The notes beneath the pieces were generated by a model. The model saw nothing but the letters and a program-made list of their open reading frames with translations. It had not been told where the DNA came from and did not search any database. Made by a program: the position numbers and the translations under genes. From contig OZ005618.1 in NCBI GenBank assembly GCA_963930655.1, positions 4,548,001 through 4,612,000 of the forward strand: DNA of 64,000 nt. Reading direction: 5' to 3'. This document shows positions 9,946 to 22,027 of the stretch, one piece after another (the first letter of the stretch is position 1; every line of letters begins with the position of its first letter). This DNA comes from Myrica gale. Taxonomy: Eukaryota; Streptophyta; Magnoliopsida; Fagales; Myricaceae.

Positions 9946-12900
9946 CTAGTCAATGATTTCACCCTCTTCTTCCTCCTGTTTCTGGATTCCCTCACCAATT
10001 CTACCCTCCATCCTAACAAAATAAGACACTTCTCTCACCTGTGCATCGTTTTTGGCAGCTCTGGTGCCGTCCTGATCATCCTCGATATCTTTGCTATTAC
10101 TCTTATCATCTTCATTATTAATTTTTTTAGCCATGGTCTTGATGCTGCCTTCGGCATCTTTTCCCAGTGACGATGCTTTCTCTTCAACCACACCACCCTC
10201 GGACCCACTTTCTTTAATGATAACTACAGGAACTTTGAGAGGTTTTCCAGGCCAATCTTTGAAGAAAGAGTTCATTACCATGAACCTAAAAACCTGCAAC
10301 AAGTGGGTTTTATCTCTATTTATATCTGCACTCAGAAGCTTCTGCAGTAGTGTTGGCTCTCTCTCGTTCAAAGAAGGCACATTCGATAAATCTTTCTCTT
10401 CTAGCCTTTGCTTTTTTGCAAACCGCTCTTTCTTGTCAGATCTTCCCCGTTTATCAAATTTGTTTCGGCTTCTCCCCTTCTTAGTCAATGACTTTCTATT
10501 ATCTTCCCTTCCATGCCCTTGCCTCTCCGAATCTGAGAGATAGTGTGATGGTACCTCGGCAACTTCAACTCCCAGTTCAGCCTGCTTTGCTAGAATCTCC
10601 TTGAGTTGCTGCAGCCAAAACTTCAATGACCATTATTAACATTCATGAGACAAAAAGGGCCGAAAGAAAAAGAAACATTGAAAGCAAGTGGTATGTTTTA
10701 CGATTTTCCTTTATTATATTCACACTTTTGACCACAGTTTCTTTTCAAGGTGTTTCTTTTGTTTATTTCCTGTCCAAGGATTTTGACCCTGTTTCTCACT
10801 TTTTAATAATATTTAACAGATGAGAAAGAGCTAAAACACCCTGGCCAGAGAGAAGCAAATGGATGAGGATGTTAAGAATGAAGGATCAAAGGGAATCCCT
10901 TTCTTGATATGGTTTACTGCCCACAAAATGAAGATCAGAACAGAGTAAGGCCCACCTAAGTTCAAATAATTTCTAAAATAAAAAAACCCTTTCTTTCCAC
11001 CCCCCTTGATGGAATAGGAAGCCAAGATTTTTTTTTCCCTTTTCCCAGTCCATTTCCCAATGACTATAATAGGAAGCCAAGAATTTCTAAAATAAACGAT
11101 GAATTTTTTTTCTCCTTCCCCCACTTCCTACCAAATAATTAGAGAGACATGAAGCCCTGTCTTTCAGACTCTCATCAAAGTCCATTTCTTTGTATGTACG
11201 TTGCTCTGCTATAGTTGGCCAAAGTGTTGTAAGATTGAGTAAAGAGGACCGCTAAAATTTCATACAATTAGATCATGAGTCTAAAAAGGGAAAGAACAAA
11301 AGCAGTATGAGAAGTAAATTATTGTACCGCTTTTCGTAGTTGGGCATCTCTATCAGTGCCCTCAGGGCCAGACATCTTTTCAGACAACTTCTGCAGGTGG
11401 TAAACTCATTTATCAAAACATCAAATATCAGATGAGAAAGTATGGCAGGAGGGTACTGCAATAAATTAAACCTTCTCTATGTTGGCATTTGAAGGGTAGT
11501 TCTTCCTACGTGCTTCACGCCACTGCTGGATTTCTTGTTCCGAGTAGGTCAAATAAAGAGATCTTGAAGTTTATAACATATGGAAAACGCACCCATGCAC
11601 AGAAATATAGTAAAAGATTAGATATTTTAAGAATCTGAATAACTAGGGACAAAACCACAGTGTACCCCCACCACCCGGCACAGCAACCCCACAGAAAAAG
11701 GAAGAGAACAAAAACACAAATAAAGAAAATGAACGAAAAAGTAGGGAGTAGCCATATAAAAATGAACTTGAAGAGGCAGCAAACCAAATACACAGCTGTA
11801 AGACCAGTTGAGGAATACACAAAATTAAACTGCAGTATCAGACCGGAAACACAACTAAATATCCACTATTTCAAACTCCAACATTCACAGAGACTCTTAT
11901 CAAAAAAAAAAAAAACATTCACAGAGACTAAAAGTTGAACTAGCCCCATATGGAAATAAGAAATTACTATCTGGATTGGTGAGGTAATAATGTAATACAC
12001 AGTTACATCAAGCAGCAATCACCTCTTCTGCTCTCTGGCTTGATTGGTAGAATTAGCAAGACCAAATTTCCCTGCCTTCCCATTGATACACCCTGTTTTT
12101 GTTTTGTTGGGGGCAGTGAGAGAGAAAAGGTTGTCAGAAGGTAACATAAAAAACAGGTATATACTTATCATGTGAAACCAGTTTCATTGAGCAGAAACAA
12201 CTTAATGGCCTTTCTTTGAGAGTTTGAAATTTAAATAGCCTATTAACTTCAACTCCTAATCTTGGACTGCCTAACTCCTTTTTGGGAGGCATTGTCAGGG
12301 AATAAGGGGGGTCGACGAAATTTAATCATAATGTAACGGCAAGGTAGAAAACCACTAACCTTTCCCCTTGTGTTCATTTGGAAACCCAAATTTTCTCTTC
12401 GCATTTTTTATATGATGAAACTGAGACTTCTGAAATCTACATAAATTAAATTGATTGCAAACTGTAAGCAACCAGTTCAAATCACTTAAGGAAAATGATT
12501 GAAACTATTGAAATCCCAAACGAAAAAAGAAGAAAAAGAAAAATCATACCCCTCTTCAGGTACCATTCTTTTTGAATTCCTTATGAAGTTTTTCCTAGGT
12601 GAATGCTTCCAGTTGGAGCTGGGAATATTAGTCCCACCGTTATTAGCTGGATTCCCCTGAGACAATTGATAAAAACTTGTGCCAAGAGTTCACTTCATTT
12701 TTTGTACTCAAACTTATTATGAAAATAGAAATTGCAAAAAATTACTCAGCGATCCATCCAAAAATCCATATACAGAGCACAACAGAAAGTTACCTGTGAC
12801 CTTGTGAAAGCAGAAGTTTTCAAGTTCTCAGTATGCTGTGGTTGAACTGGACGATGATTAAATGGTGCAGATGAGTTTCCTTTGCATCCATTGGTAGGGG

Positions 12901-13805
12901 GGGCCAAGTTTTGCTGATTCTGGTTATCTTGCTGCCCAACCTGATTACAATGCAGAAGACCAAACTGCATGTTTGCCATAACGGAGGGATTTTGTGGAAT
13001 TGTGGCCTGAGGAAGTTGATTCAGACCACCCAACATATATGGAGGACATGGGGGGATACCGTAAGGACTGACTTGAGAAGAAGCTGGCATTTGCAAGGCC
13101 ACAAGTTGATTCATATTTTGCAACACATTTGGGAAACCGTACTGACCATTTGTCAAACCCATATTTTGATTGAGTTGTTGGGTTAAATGTGGAAAACCAC
13201 GTACAAAATGAGGCCGACACACATTGGTTTGATTTGCATTCTGTACCAAATTGCAGAATTGTCCATTAACCGGAAACCCTGCAACCTCGTTCGTATTACA
13301 TACACTGTTTTGGGGACTAAACCCTACAGGGAACTGACCAGGCTGAGAACCCAAATGGGGCATACCCAGAAGAGTATTTTGAAAGGGAAGAAGGTGGGTG
13401 GGTACATTCATAAGACCAGGTTGAGTCATGGAAGGCCGCATATTAGGCGTGAAATGGGCATTGGAATTGCTGAAGGGGACTTGAATTTGAGCATTATTCA
13501 TGCCCAAATGGGGCTGGAATTGCATGGAACTTTGCAGTGAATTACACGAGTTTACAAAGGAAGGGTTGGATGACATGACCTGATGAGTGAGCAAATTAAA
13601 GACGGAATTTTGGTTGGGGGTGAGGGGCAGGGAGAAAAAGAAAAGGCAGCTTCAAATTAGATAAAAGAACTTATTTCTGGATGCTCTGTGTCCGTGAAAG
13701 CAACTAGAGCAATAAAATTACCTGTTGAGAAGGTGGAGCAGTGGGAGCCTTGGTTTGCTGGCTTTGGTTGGGAAGCTGAGGAAAGGGATTGTGGAAAGGT
13801 AGCAT
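9946..13805 (-). CDS. NUFIP: NUFIP1 homologue, box C/D snoRNP assembly factor, eight exons
   Basis: Exons in transcription order: 13805-13722, 13579-12794, 12656-12550, 12436-12360, 12092-12023, 11562-11472, 11390-11328, 10608-9946 (stop TAG), 646 residues with all phases consistent. Family role: nuclear protein bridging snoRNP proteins to the R2TP/HSP90 machinery during box C/D snoRNA particle assembly. Support: the N-terminal 290 residues are Asn/Gln/Pro-rich and disordered; SPRKNF and QKSQFHHI follow (about 305-335); then the NUFIP core YSEQEIQQWREARRKNYPS (about 380-400), the family's best-conserved segment. The C-terminus is rich in charged residues (EEEEGEIID). Nothing looks broken. Identification rests on the core motif and overall architecture. 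Confidence 0.87.
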
Positions 13806-14195
13806 CTTTGAGCATGGAAAGCAAGACTGTTAGCTGCAGAATATGATCAGGGCATTGAAAGTGAGATTCTGCTGCGGAAGAGCTTCAAAAGCAGAACTGG
13901 GAAAGGAAGGGTTTAAGGCCGTCGGAGGAATTAGGGTTTAGATGCTTTTATTTTTCATTTTTTCTCTTCTTTTCCACGGTGGATTGTTTCGGATGCTCCC
14001 CCCTAAACATGAGTTTGGCAGGCCTCGGCAAATTTTCATTTTATTTTATTTTTTCGACTTCAAAATTTAATTAAAAAAATAATTATAAAATATTTTTTCA
14101 CCCATCAAATAATCTTTATCCATTACCATAAATCTAAAAAATTCACCCAAATCATCTGCTTCTCCTACTTTTCACCAACTCATTATAAAAATTTA
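13806..14195. other. NUFIP 5' flank
   Basis: Contains the likely NUFIP promoter and 5' UTR on the minus strand. No other gene seen; 14030-14190 is AT-rich. Confidence 0.45.
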
Positions 14196-14390
14196 GGTTG
14201 TGTTTGTGTTGTAATATTTTTGGTATGAGAATATGTGTTGGTATTGGGTTTAGTGAAAAGGTGAAGAGAGGTAATTTTTTTATAATTTTTGTAATTTTTT
14301 TATATTTTTTGATGGGAAAGAGAGATTATATTGAAGTATTTTATTAGGAGAGATAAAATTTTAGGGATAATAAAGTTTGCAAACGCAGCC
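14196..14390. mobile_element. Short AT-rich MITE with GGYTGYGTTTG termini
   Basis: Ends are inverted copies: GGTTGTGTTTG at 14196 and its near-complement CAAACGCAGCC ending at 14390. The interior has the words GTGAAAAGGTGAAGAGAGG and long AT runs. Similar interior text (GTTGGTGAAAAAGTGAAG) recurs at about 32320, 38710 and 57210, so this is one of a dispersed family in this genome. Flanks TTA and GTA only weakly suggest a 3-bp target duplication. Confidence 0.6.
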
Positions 14391-15230
14391 GTAGCCATTG
14401 AAACAATGGCTCAACTTTTTCACTATTTAAAAATAAGCACTTAGAAAATTATAAACATTTGCCTCGCCCGCCACTAAGTTTTTCCCCCATTTCTGTTGGA
14501 TTCCAAAGTTGATCAATCTTGCAGCACGGCAAACATCAAACATGGCAATGAAAGAAACACCAAGCGTTGAAAGGGGCATTTGTGTGCAAGAAATCCTTTC
14601 CTTTCTCTGAAGTCAGGACGTTTGTGAAATCTGCCTGGTCAATGGTTCTAGAACCTCGTTCTGCAAATCACTCCTACCTACAGCTTTGAAATCATATAAT
14701 TAGAACACCAAACAAATGGAAACGATAATTAGAATACCAAACAAATGGAAACAAAAACATAGGTAATGTTTGATACCCCAACATTTCGGGTATCAAAATT
14801 TCAAACAAGTCAAACACACTCTAAAATTTCCAATATCTATACATACACACTCCAAACTTTTCACAAACTCTAATAAATTTAAATATCCAAAAGATTCCCA
14901 AAATTTTGGAAATATTCTCCGAAATTTTGGCAAACAAAAATCCCTCTAATGTCAGTTCTTCACCTCTTTATGAAAATTTGGACCAGTCTTTAATTTCTTT
15001 CGATAATCATAGGATGAGAAATAAAAAATGGATTTGCCAGAGAAAGCCTCTTACCTAGAAGCAGAAGTAACCCTGACCCATGTGCCATAGATCCCATGAT
15101 CTTTTATGCTGTGGAAAAACAACAGACATCATCTTAGCCAAAAATAAAGATGGAAAAAGTACCAAAATATTCAAGACATAACTTCTTCCTCAATAAATGA
15201 TTTATTATCACCCCTCATTGGAAATATTAT

Positions 15231-15432
15231 TTTTTTTTTTGATGACGAGGAAATTCCCCAAAGCCGGACCCTTTTGGCCCAACCCTGAAGTACAAACCCC
15301 GGCCCACTGGACCGACCCCACAACCCAGGGAGCAGATAAGTCAAGGGCGATAATGGGGATGTTGGGGCTCGAACTTGGGACATGTTAGAACCCAAGCCGA
15401 AGCCTTACCACCACACCAAACCCTTGGGGGTT
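15231..15432 (-). mobile_element. tRNA-derived SINE
   Basis: Read on the minus strand from 15432: a head with an A-box-like segment (TGGTGTGGTGGTAAGG) and a B-box-like segment (AAGTTCGAGCCCC) spaced as in a tRNA, a unique body and a terminal A run (plus-strand T run at 15231-15240). A 7-bp direct repeat ATATTAT flanks it (15224-15230 and 15433-15439), consistent with LINE-mediated insertion. It sits between NUFIP and VPS36. Confidence 0.8.
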
Positions 15433-15439
15433 ATATTAT

Positions 15440-16593
15440 CAAAACAGCAACTCATTATCTTTTTTAACAATGAACAGAAAATAACCTTAAGTCAAATAAT
15501 CTAAAGGAGGGTAAATCATAATCTTGACTAAAATCCAATTACACTTTTACACATCTTAACGTTAACAATAGACCATAAAGCTAGCAGGGTAAGTAAAATT
15601 TTCTGTCATGTGAAGGAAGAGTATGCGTGCAGTGGCTTTGGCTCAGAATTAATAGTGCAGAAGATAAGGAGCTTGTTTTCTGATAGGCATATCATTGTAT
15701 CAGAATCAATAAAACAGATCTACGGCATATTGCTCTACATTCCAAGATAAAAAAAAAGCCCCGGCACATTTAAGGAAAGTGGAAATGGAACCTAAAATAG
15801 CCAGAAACAGAACACTGGTTCTATGTCAAAAAGTTATGAAAGACAATCTACTAGTTTTATGGAAGCAATGGACGATTCATGTAAGATATATACCTTGCAG
15901 TGTATCCATATGTACATGATTTACTAGTCTCTTGAGACATGCCTATCACATGTTTAAGTTAACTAATGAGGACGGGGCATCAATAACATCAATGAAAACA
16001 CAAAATTGATCCGCGTTGAAAACCCCCGGGGGGGTTCACACCAAAACTCAGGTGGGGTCTGCATCCTCAAAACCTTGTGTAAAAGAGCGACTTCCTTTAG
16101 GGGGTTGATTCCTCATTTACAGTCAGAGAAATCTTACAAATAACCCTGTTGTTAAGGCTGGAAACATACTTCTGCAATATGCAACATAATGAAACGAGCT
16201 GCAAATTGCTAGGGAGCAATGTGTCATGAAAGGATATCAATTGCAATCAAACTGATTTTCCAAGATGATTTTCAAACCTATGTTTTTAAATTTATCTCAA
16301 CTCATAGGAAAAAGCGATTGTCATATTAATGTTTTCAGAAAGGCAAGAATTGATAGCTGATAGCACATAATTCCACAACTATAAGGGGATTATCCTTTTT
16401 CGGTGAACAGAGCTATTTTCATCCTAAAAGTAACCAAAGGATATGCACATATACACTAAGAACAAAAGGCTACTAGAAGATATAGGAAAGCCCATACAAG
16501 GTGTTGCTGCTATAGAGTTAGAGGCACTGATAATTAAATATCAAATATATTAGAAGAAAGATCATGTGACCAATCCCAAGATAGAATATTCAC
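15440..16593. other. VPS36 3' flank, no gene seen
   Basis: No coding region supported. Part next to 16593 should be the VPS36 3' UTR. A G/C cluster at 16020-16040 (AACCCCCGGGGGGGTT) is palindromic. Confidence 0.4.
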
Positions 16594-17928
16594 TTACAAG
16601 TAAGCATCATCTGGATTAATGTCAGGAAAGAGGTTAATATAAAAGCGAAAGCCATCTGGGCTTATATCTCTGCATAGTAAACCTGCCAGATATCCAACGG
16701 TCATTCAGAGCACAAGTACAACAGATACATCCCCCATAAAAGTTATGCAACAGCCTACCTTTATTCTCAGCAGTCAGAAGATGTTCCTTCGCCATGCCTG
16801 GAGCAATTCCTAATGTCATTGAAGCATCACTTGCACTTATCCCAGTTCGAAGGGCATCAGGATTTGTCACAAGGGCTTTGATTCTTGCGAAAACCTATGA
16901 CAGCACTAGCTGGTTATTGTCATGCAACTCCAAATAATGTCTGACATTATGCAGAACAAAGTGAAAGATAATGATTTGTCTAAGTCAAGATTTGTTGCCA
17001 ACATGCTTGTTAGATACAGAAGCAGATTAAAAAGAATAAATTTGATTTCCTGATGTTAGTTCCTAATGTTTAGCCGATGAATTTCCAAAATTTTAAATTC
17101 CACAAGCGTTGAGGAAACGGGTGGGTGAGGTCTCATTAAGATTGTGTTTTCTGTTAGAAGCAGCTGCCTTCGTATATGATACAGTCAGACATCAATGGGA
17201 GACATGTTTTAACTAATGCAAAAGTACAATGGCATATCCAGAGACCACTAGATCCAACTTGCAATTAGGGGTAACATATTAGAGAGAGAGAGAGAGCAGT
17301 AAGCCTGCGTCTAGTTATTCCTGATCTGTTTTCATTTCTACAAGTGGATAACTTTACATTATCATCTTTAGCTAAGCTCTTTCCTGTATCACTTCAACAA
17401 AAATCGTCCATCTTCGACCAACACAAAAACATATTAACACATGGGTTCGTTATCAAACAAGTGAACTTGCCAAAATTGATGATCAAACTTCTTTTTTTTC
17501 CTCGATCGAGTGTGGAGTACTCGATAATACAGCCAAAAAAGGTTGTGATTTGGTGTCAGCAATACCAATAGGCATGACTTGACACCTACATGATACACAA
17601 GTACAAAATCACGGTGATGAATATTTACAGCCCCCATCAAAACTATTGATATGGTTTTCCTTTTTGTATGTCCCCATTATTTTTCATAAAAGTTTTCCAA
17701 TTTCTCCAAAAAGGAAGTCAGAGATATGTTTCAGTCATAATCAAAATAGGACCTCATCACCATGAGATGACTTGCAAAGACAAAAGAGCTTGAAGCAGTT
17801 GGACAGCTCAACTAGTAAAGGCTCCTAACATTATGCCAGTACCACGAGATCAAATCCTGCCTTCACCTGGATGAGGTTTTGGGGGATATGAGAGGGCTAC
17901 CCTTCAAGGTGCTCATGCAAATAGGCAG

Positions 17929-17968
<40 letters not shown>

Positions 17969-20450
17969 CTCCTCATCACTGTGGGCCTTATTCTGGATGA
18001 CCATGACTCCACTATCAAACTTCCTAAGCATCACTGGCCTGTGATATAAAAATATCGTAAATTATTCCAAAAACTTAAGGATGAGCTCAAAATTAATAAG
18101 GAAAACCAAGGACAATATTCCTGATATAAGCTATTTTTTGAGATTTTGCACTCTTATCTCAACCATCCAGCAGACTGCAAAATAAATTGGTTGAAGATAT
18201 GGGAGACATACACATCAAACTTCTCCCACAGAGAACATGCTCGCAACAAATCTTCTGGTGAAATCAATTCTGTGTAAAAGGGAGGCACAAAAAACTTGTC
18301 TCAGATTCTACAAATGTAGCTACCAGAAACTTCTTCATATGGATCAAGCTCCTAAACAAACCTGTGCCTCGAGCTCGGTTGAAGAGACAGTAGGCATCTA
18401 TAAGATTCATCATTCCTCCAGCTCTCTCGAGTGGAATTCTGATAAAATCTGTCAACTAAGTGTTAAAAAAGAAAAGTTCAAATCTTCTTTTCTCAGAAAT
18501 AGAGATGCATCAGAAGGCAGTCTATATCAACAGAACACATGATATGCTAACTACCACTCTTGAATAAGGCTCTACAAAGAGCAATAAAAAGAGAGAGTGG
18601 AACAGAGAGAAGTTGACAGAGATCCGTCTTGTGCTTTGTTTTATTTTCATTTTTTAATTTAAACTCTTCTTGCTTAAGCACATTACATATGGTATGATTG
18701 ATATTAGGAACGTTACAGTATTCATTAAGCACGTTTCATAATCTGATTGGTCTACAAGCCATGTGCCATGCACATGCTCTTTTCCGCCATTGTGTATGGC
18801 AAATCATGGATTCAAGGGGTGTCATTACAACTTTCCCAAAACATGCAGGTGCGCCTAGCACTATCCAAAATTCTGGAGTGAGGTAAAGAAGTCAAAGGCA
18901 GAGTGGTGTGTGCTCATTTTTCGCTTTTCTCAACAACTACCTCATGGAGTTTCCAGCATCAGCTTATTTTTCAATCATAGATATCTACAGTCTTCACCTA
19001 AAATGACAGGCCATGCGGGGCATGACCATTAGAAATGCAAACGGGAAATCAGAAGCCAATTCTCAAATCCTCAATTGCACATGTCTGTGTCACACTCTTA
19101 ATACTATCCTCATACATTTTGCAAACTGTTCTGATAGAAAGAAAGCAAAAAGAAAAGCATCAACATGCAAAATGAGGAGAGAATAGAACCTGACGGGACA
19201 ATTGTTGATGATACAGAGCACCAGCAGACTCTTTTGTAACAGGGGATATAATACCAACGCTCAACAACCAATCTTGTATCTCTTCCTTGGAACCCATTTC
19301 TTCGTCAGTTGTTGAACCAGTTTGAGAATTTGAGCCAGACAAAAGTTTTTGCCTCATTTTCTCTGCTAGCATCACCATCTCTTTAGCCTTACTCTGAAAA
19401 TCCAAGATGGCTATAAATCTTATAGCAGCAAAAGCAAAGACACTTAACAGTATCATAGCAACAACTATCAAGGGTTCAATTATTTTACGACTCCGACTGT
19501 GAACTGTTTCCCTTTCCTCCGTTTTCCCAGCATTTGAGGGGAAGAAAAGCAAGCTTTTGCTATTTGGTCTCCTATATATCCTTTCTGACCAAAACAGAAA
19601 AACTTCCACTGGAACTGGCCAAATGCTTACAATTAAGTCCCATTTTACCCTTTATGTTCTCCAGCATTCCCACATTACAAAAATCTCAGTGCATTACTGA
19701 AAATTTCTAACCAACCGAACAGCTCATATCACAGAAATCAGCATGACAAGCGCATAAATCATTTTACCACAACTACAAAAGAACAAATACACCGAGACTC
19801 ATTACCATGAGAGCATTCAAATCCTGGAACGCGTCCTGCAAGCTCTTGTCCGTACTTTCCCACATCTCCTGCTCCTTCCTCAGTATCCCCGACACCCCCA
19901 CCATCCTCACTGCTCCTTCCCTCGTGTAAAAACTGCCCGAAGCGGAACCCGACCCCGACCCCGCGCCGGAGTCCTCTCCCTTACCCGACCGGTAGTTGCC
20001 TCTGTCCTTCTCCCACGCCCTCGCCCTCCAGTTCTCCCCAAACTTCTCCAGAAATGCATCGCAGTCCCCCTTTCCCCGCATGAAGATCGTGATCACCACC
20101 GATCGCGGAGCGAGACCTAGACCCGGGGCCAGGGAGGCCTGGAAGCGGACCCGAGGGGAGTGGAACATGGACTTGAGGGACTTCTTGGGGGTGAAGATGT
20201 GGGAGACAAAGGAGAGAGGGAGGGACACGGCGGAGGCGGAGGGAGAGGAGGAGGAGGAAGTGGAGTCCGGGAGCAAGAGGAGGCGGTGGGTGGTGAGGAC
20301 AAGGAGTCCGGACTTGAGGGAAGGGAAGTCGGGGACCTCGTCGCACTCGAGGTCAACAGAGGAGACTATGGAGCACTCGATCTCGTTCTCGAGGAGGATC
20401 GGCCTCCCGCTGCTCGTTTGGGCCACCGTCGCCAGCCACTCTCCGCCCAT
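16594..20450 (-). CDS. VPS36: VPS36, ESCRT-II subunit, seven exons
   Basis: Exons in transcription order: 20450-19806, 19393-19190, 18455-18362, 18269-18212, 18038-17969, 16894-16759, 16682-16594 (stop TAA), giving 431 residues, a normal plant VPS36 length. Family role: subunit of ESCRT-II on endosomes, sorting ubiquitinated membrane proteins into multivesicular bodies. The first exon encodes the GLUE domain region (about 1-150) and a Gly/Ser-rich linker; the rest is the EAP30-type winged-helix part, with [36 protein letters not shown] and [16 protein letters not shown]. The intron after exon 5 opens with GTGAATT followed directly by a long CT run (a GA microsatellite on the plus strand, 17929-17962). 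No frameshift seen. It is divergent from the REX1-B gene, about 1.6 kb away. Confidence 0.95.
17795..17928 (+). mobile_element. Degenerate SINE-like sequence in VPS36 intron 5
   Basis: Contains an A-box-like CAGCTCAACTAGTAAAGG and, about 35 bases on, a decayed B-box (GAGATCAAATCCTGC), the arrangement of tRNA-derived SINEs. It ends against the GA microsatellite. No clear flanking duplication, so confidence is low. Confidence 0.4.
17929..17962. repeat. (GA)n microsatellite touching a splice donor
   Basis: About 16 GA dinucleotides; on the transcribed minus strand it is a CT run that begins 7 bases into VPS36 intron 5. A shorter GA run occurs at 17281-17296. Confidence 0.95.
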
Positions 20451-22027
20451 TGACGTGGCAGTGGACTTACGTGGCCACTGATCGAATTTAGCTTATTAGC
20501 CGAGTCGCGTGAGCTGCTGAGTTAGACTTGGGAGCAGCGAGCTACGATCTATCTCTACCGTTTGACACAAAACGGCCACGGACGGGGAAAGAAAAAATTC
20601 CAAAGAAATGGCTGAAATTGACGTCTTTTTTTTTTACGCGTAAATTGGACTTCCAAAAAAGGAAACTCCGTAACGGAGCCTAAGACGAACGACGGTTCAA
20701 CTGTTCGAGCGGCTCTTGTCGCCAATTTATTAATACAGTCTGTCTTAATATTCATTTTTAATAAATAAGTATTTATTGTATAATTTTTAATGGACTGATC
20801 CGTATGAGTACACTTAGGGTTGTCCAAGACCCGGTCCGGGCCGGTTCGGTCCGGTTTGGCCGGCCAAACCATAAGTTTTTTAAAGCATATAAACCGGACC
20901 GGTCCGGTTCGGTCCCCGGTTTATCCGGTCCGGTCTGGGCCGGTTTGGGTTATGTCATTTTGGGCCGGTTTTGGGTTGGGCCTTGCCATTTTGGGTCAAT
21001 TTCCGGTTTGGAGAGGTATACTCCGGTCTGGTCCCGGGTTTTCATGAGGGTAACCCGGGACCGGACCAGTTAACACCGGTTTACCGGTCCGGTCAACCCG
21101 GTTTCAAAAAAGTCAACCGATTTTGGTCAAAACCGGTCCGGTCCGGTCCGATTTGGCCGGTCCGGCCGGTTTTTTGGATAGAGCTCTATACACTAATAAG
21201 AATGGATCCGAAATAAATGATCCAAGTCTAAAAATAGACATTTCAACTCAAAACTCATTCCGATTTTTCATCGACTAATAGGGTGTTTATTTTAAAAATT
21301 TTAATAAAATTTTATATTGATATTAACAAAAATATAGTATTAGAGTAAAAGTAAAATTTTGAAATGTGTTTGATAAAAATAAAATTTTAGTTTGACATCG
21401 AGGGACTGACTCATTCAAAGTGGTACCGAAAGACTAATTTGTTAAAACTTAAATACTGATATGATATCCATAATTAAGTTATTAATTTATATATATATAT
21501 ATATATATCTTCGTTTTCCTTTATAAAGTTGAAATCTGTTTAGAGAAATTAATATATCAAAATTTTGTGCTTATAAAAATTAAAAAATCGAATTTAAAAT
21601 ATATCAAATTTTATATAATTCTTATCAAATATTTGGCACTATGAAATATTGATGTTGATAAATTCAATTTGACTGCTTTTATAGGTGTTAGGGGGAAGAT
21701 GCTTTGATTTATAAAAACAATATCAAACAATTTTCTATTTACTTTTATGTCAAAAGTATGTGAAAAAATAGCAAAGAAAATAAGCTTTTTCCCTTTACTT
21801 GTTGTATTTAAGCGTAATATTTTCTTGGTGCATCCAAGGAGCTCACTAAACGGCGTTAAAGATCTGAAAAAAAAGGAAAAAAAAAAAGAGGAAGGAAGAA
21901 AGAAGAAGAAAAAGAGGGGAAAAAAGATATAAAAGCGAAAAGGATCCCCCGATTTTAAGTTCCTATCTCAGAAGCCAAGAGAAGAAGAAAAAAAGTTCCT
22001 ATCTCAGAAGAACTGCAAGAGAGGATC
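20451..22027. promoter_or_regulatory. Divergent promoter region between VPS36 and the REX1-B gene
   Basis: The 1.58 kb between the two divergent start codons. It contains the CCGGT-rich element (20815-21188), an (AT)n run (21489-21508) and, next to the right-hand gene, a purine-rich leader (21860-21930). No clear TATA box could be fixed for either gene. Confidence 0.5.
20815..21188. mobile_element. CCGGT-rich hAT-like non-autonomous element
   Basis: A 374-bp block of strongly different composition from the AT-rich surroundings, built of repeats of CCGGTCCGGTT and GGGCCGGTTT in both orientations. It is bounded by the direct repeat TACACT (20809-20814 and 21189-21194). Ends are weakly inverted: TTAGGGTTGTCCAAGACCCGG on the left against TAGAGCTCTATCCAAAAAACC on the right complement. 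Open frames here are by-products of the repeat. The hAT assignment rests on the TAGRG-type ends and is tentative. Confidence 0.6.

Noticed and set aside
10091..10543. 150-codon plus-strand frame
   Set aside because: Antisense shadow of NUFIP exon 8, rich in Ser/Leu from complementing acidic and Lys codons.
15197..15395. Open frames on both strands around 15.2-15.4 kb
   Set aside because: They lie inside the SINE and have no homology.
19981..20481. Long frames in other registers over VPS36 exon 1
   Set aside because: High GC content of the exon gives open shadows; the VPS36 frame is the one with homology and spliced continuation.
20820..21216. Several overlapping open frames rich in Arg, Gly and Pro
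   Set aside because: They are produced by CCGGT repeats in all frames and carry no domain.
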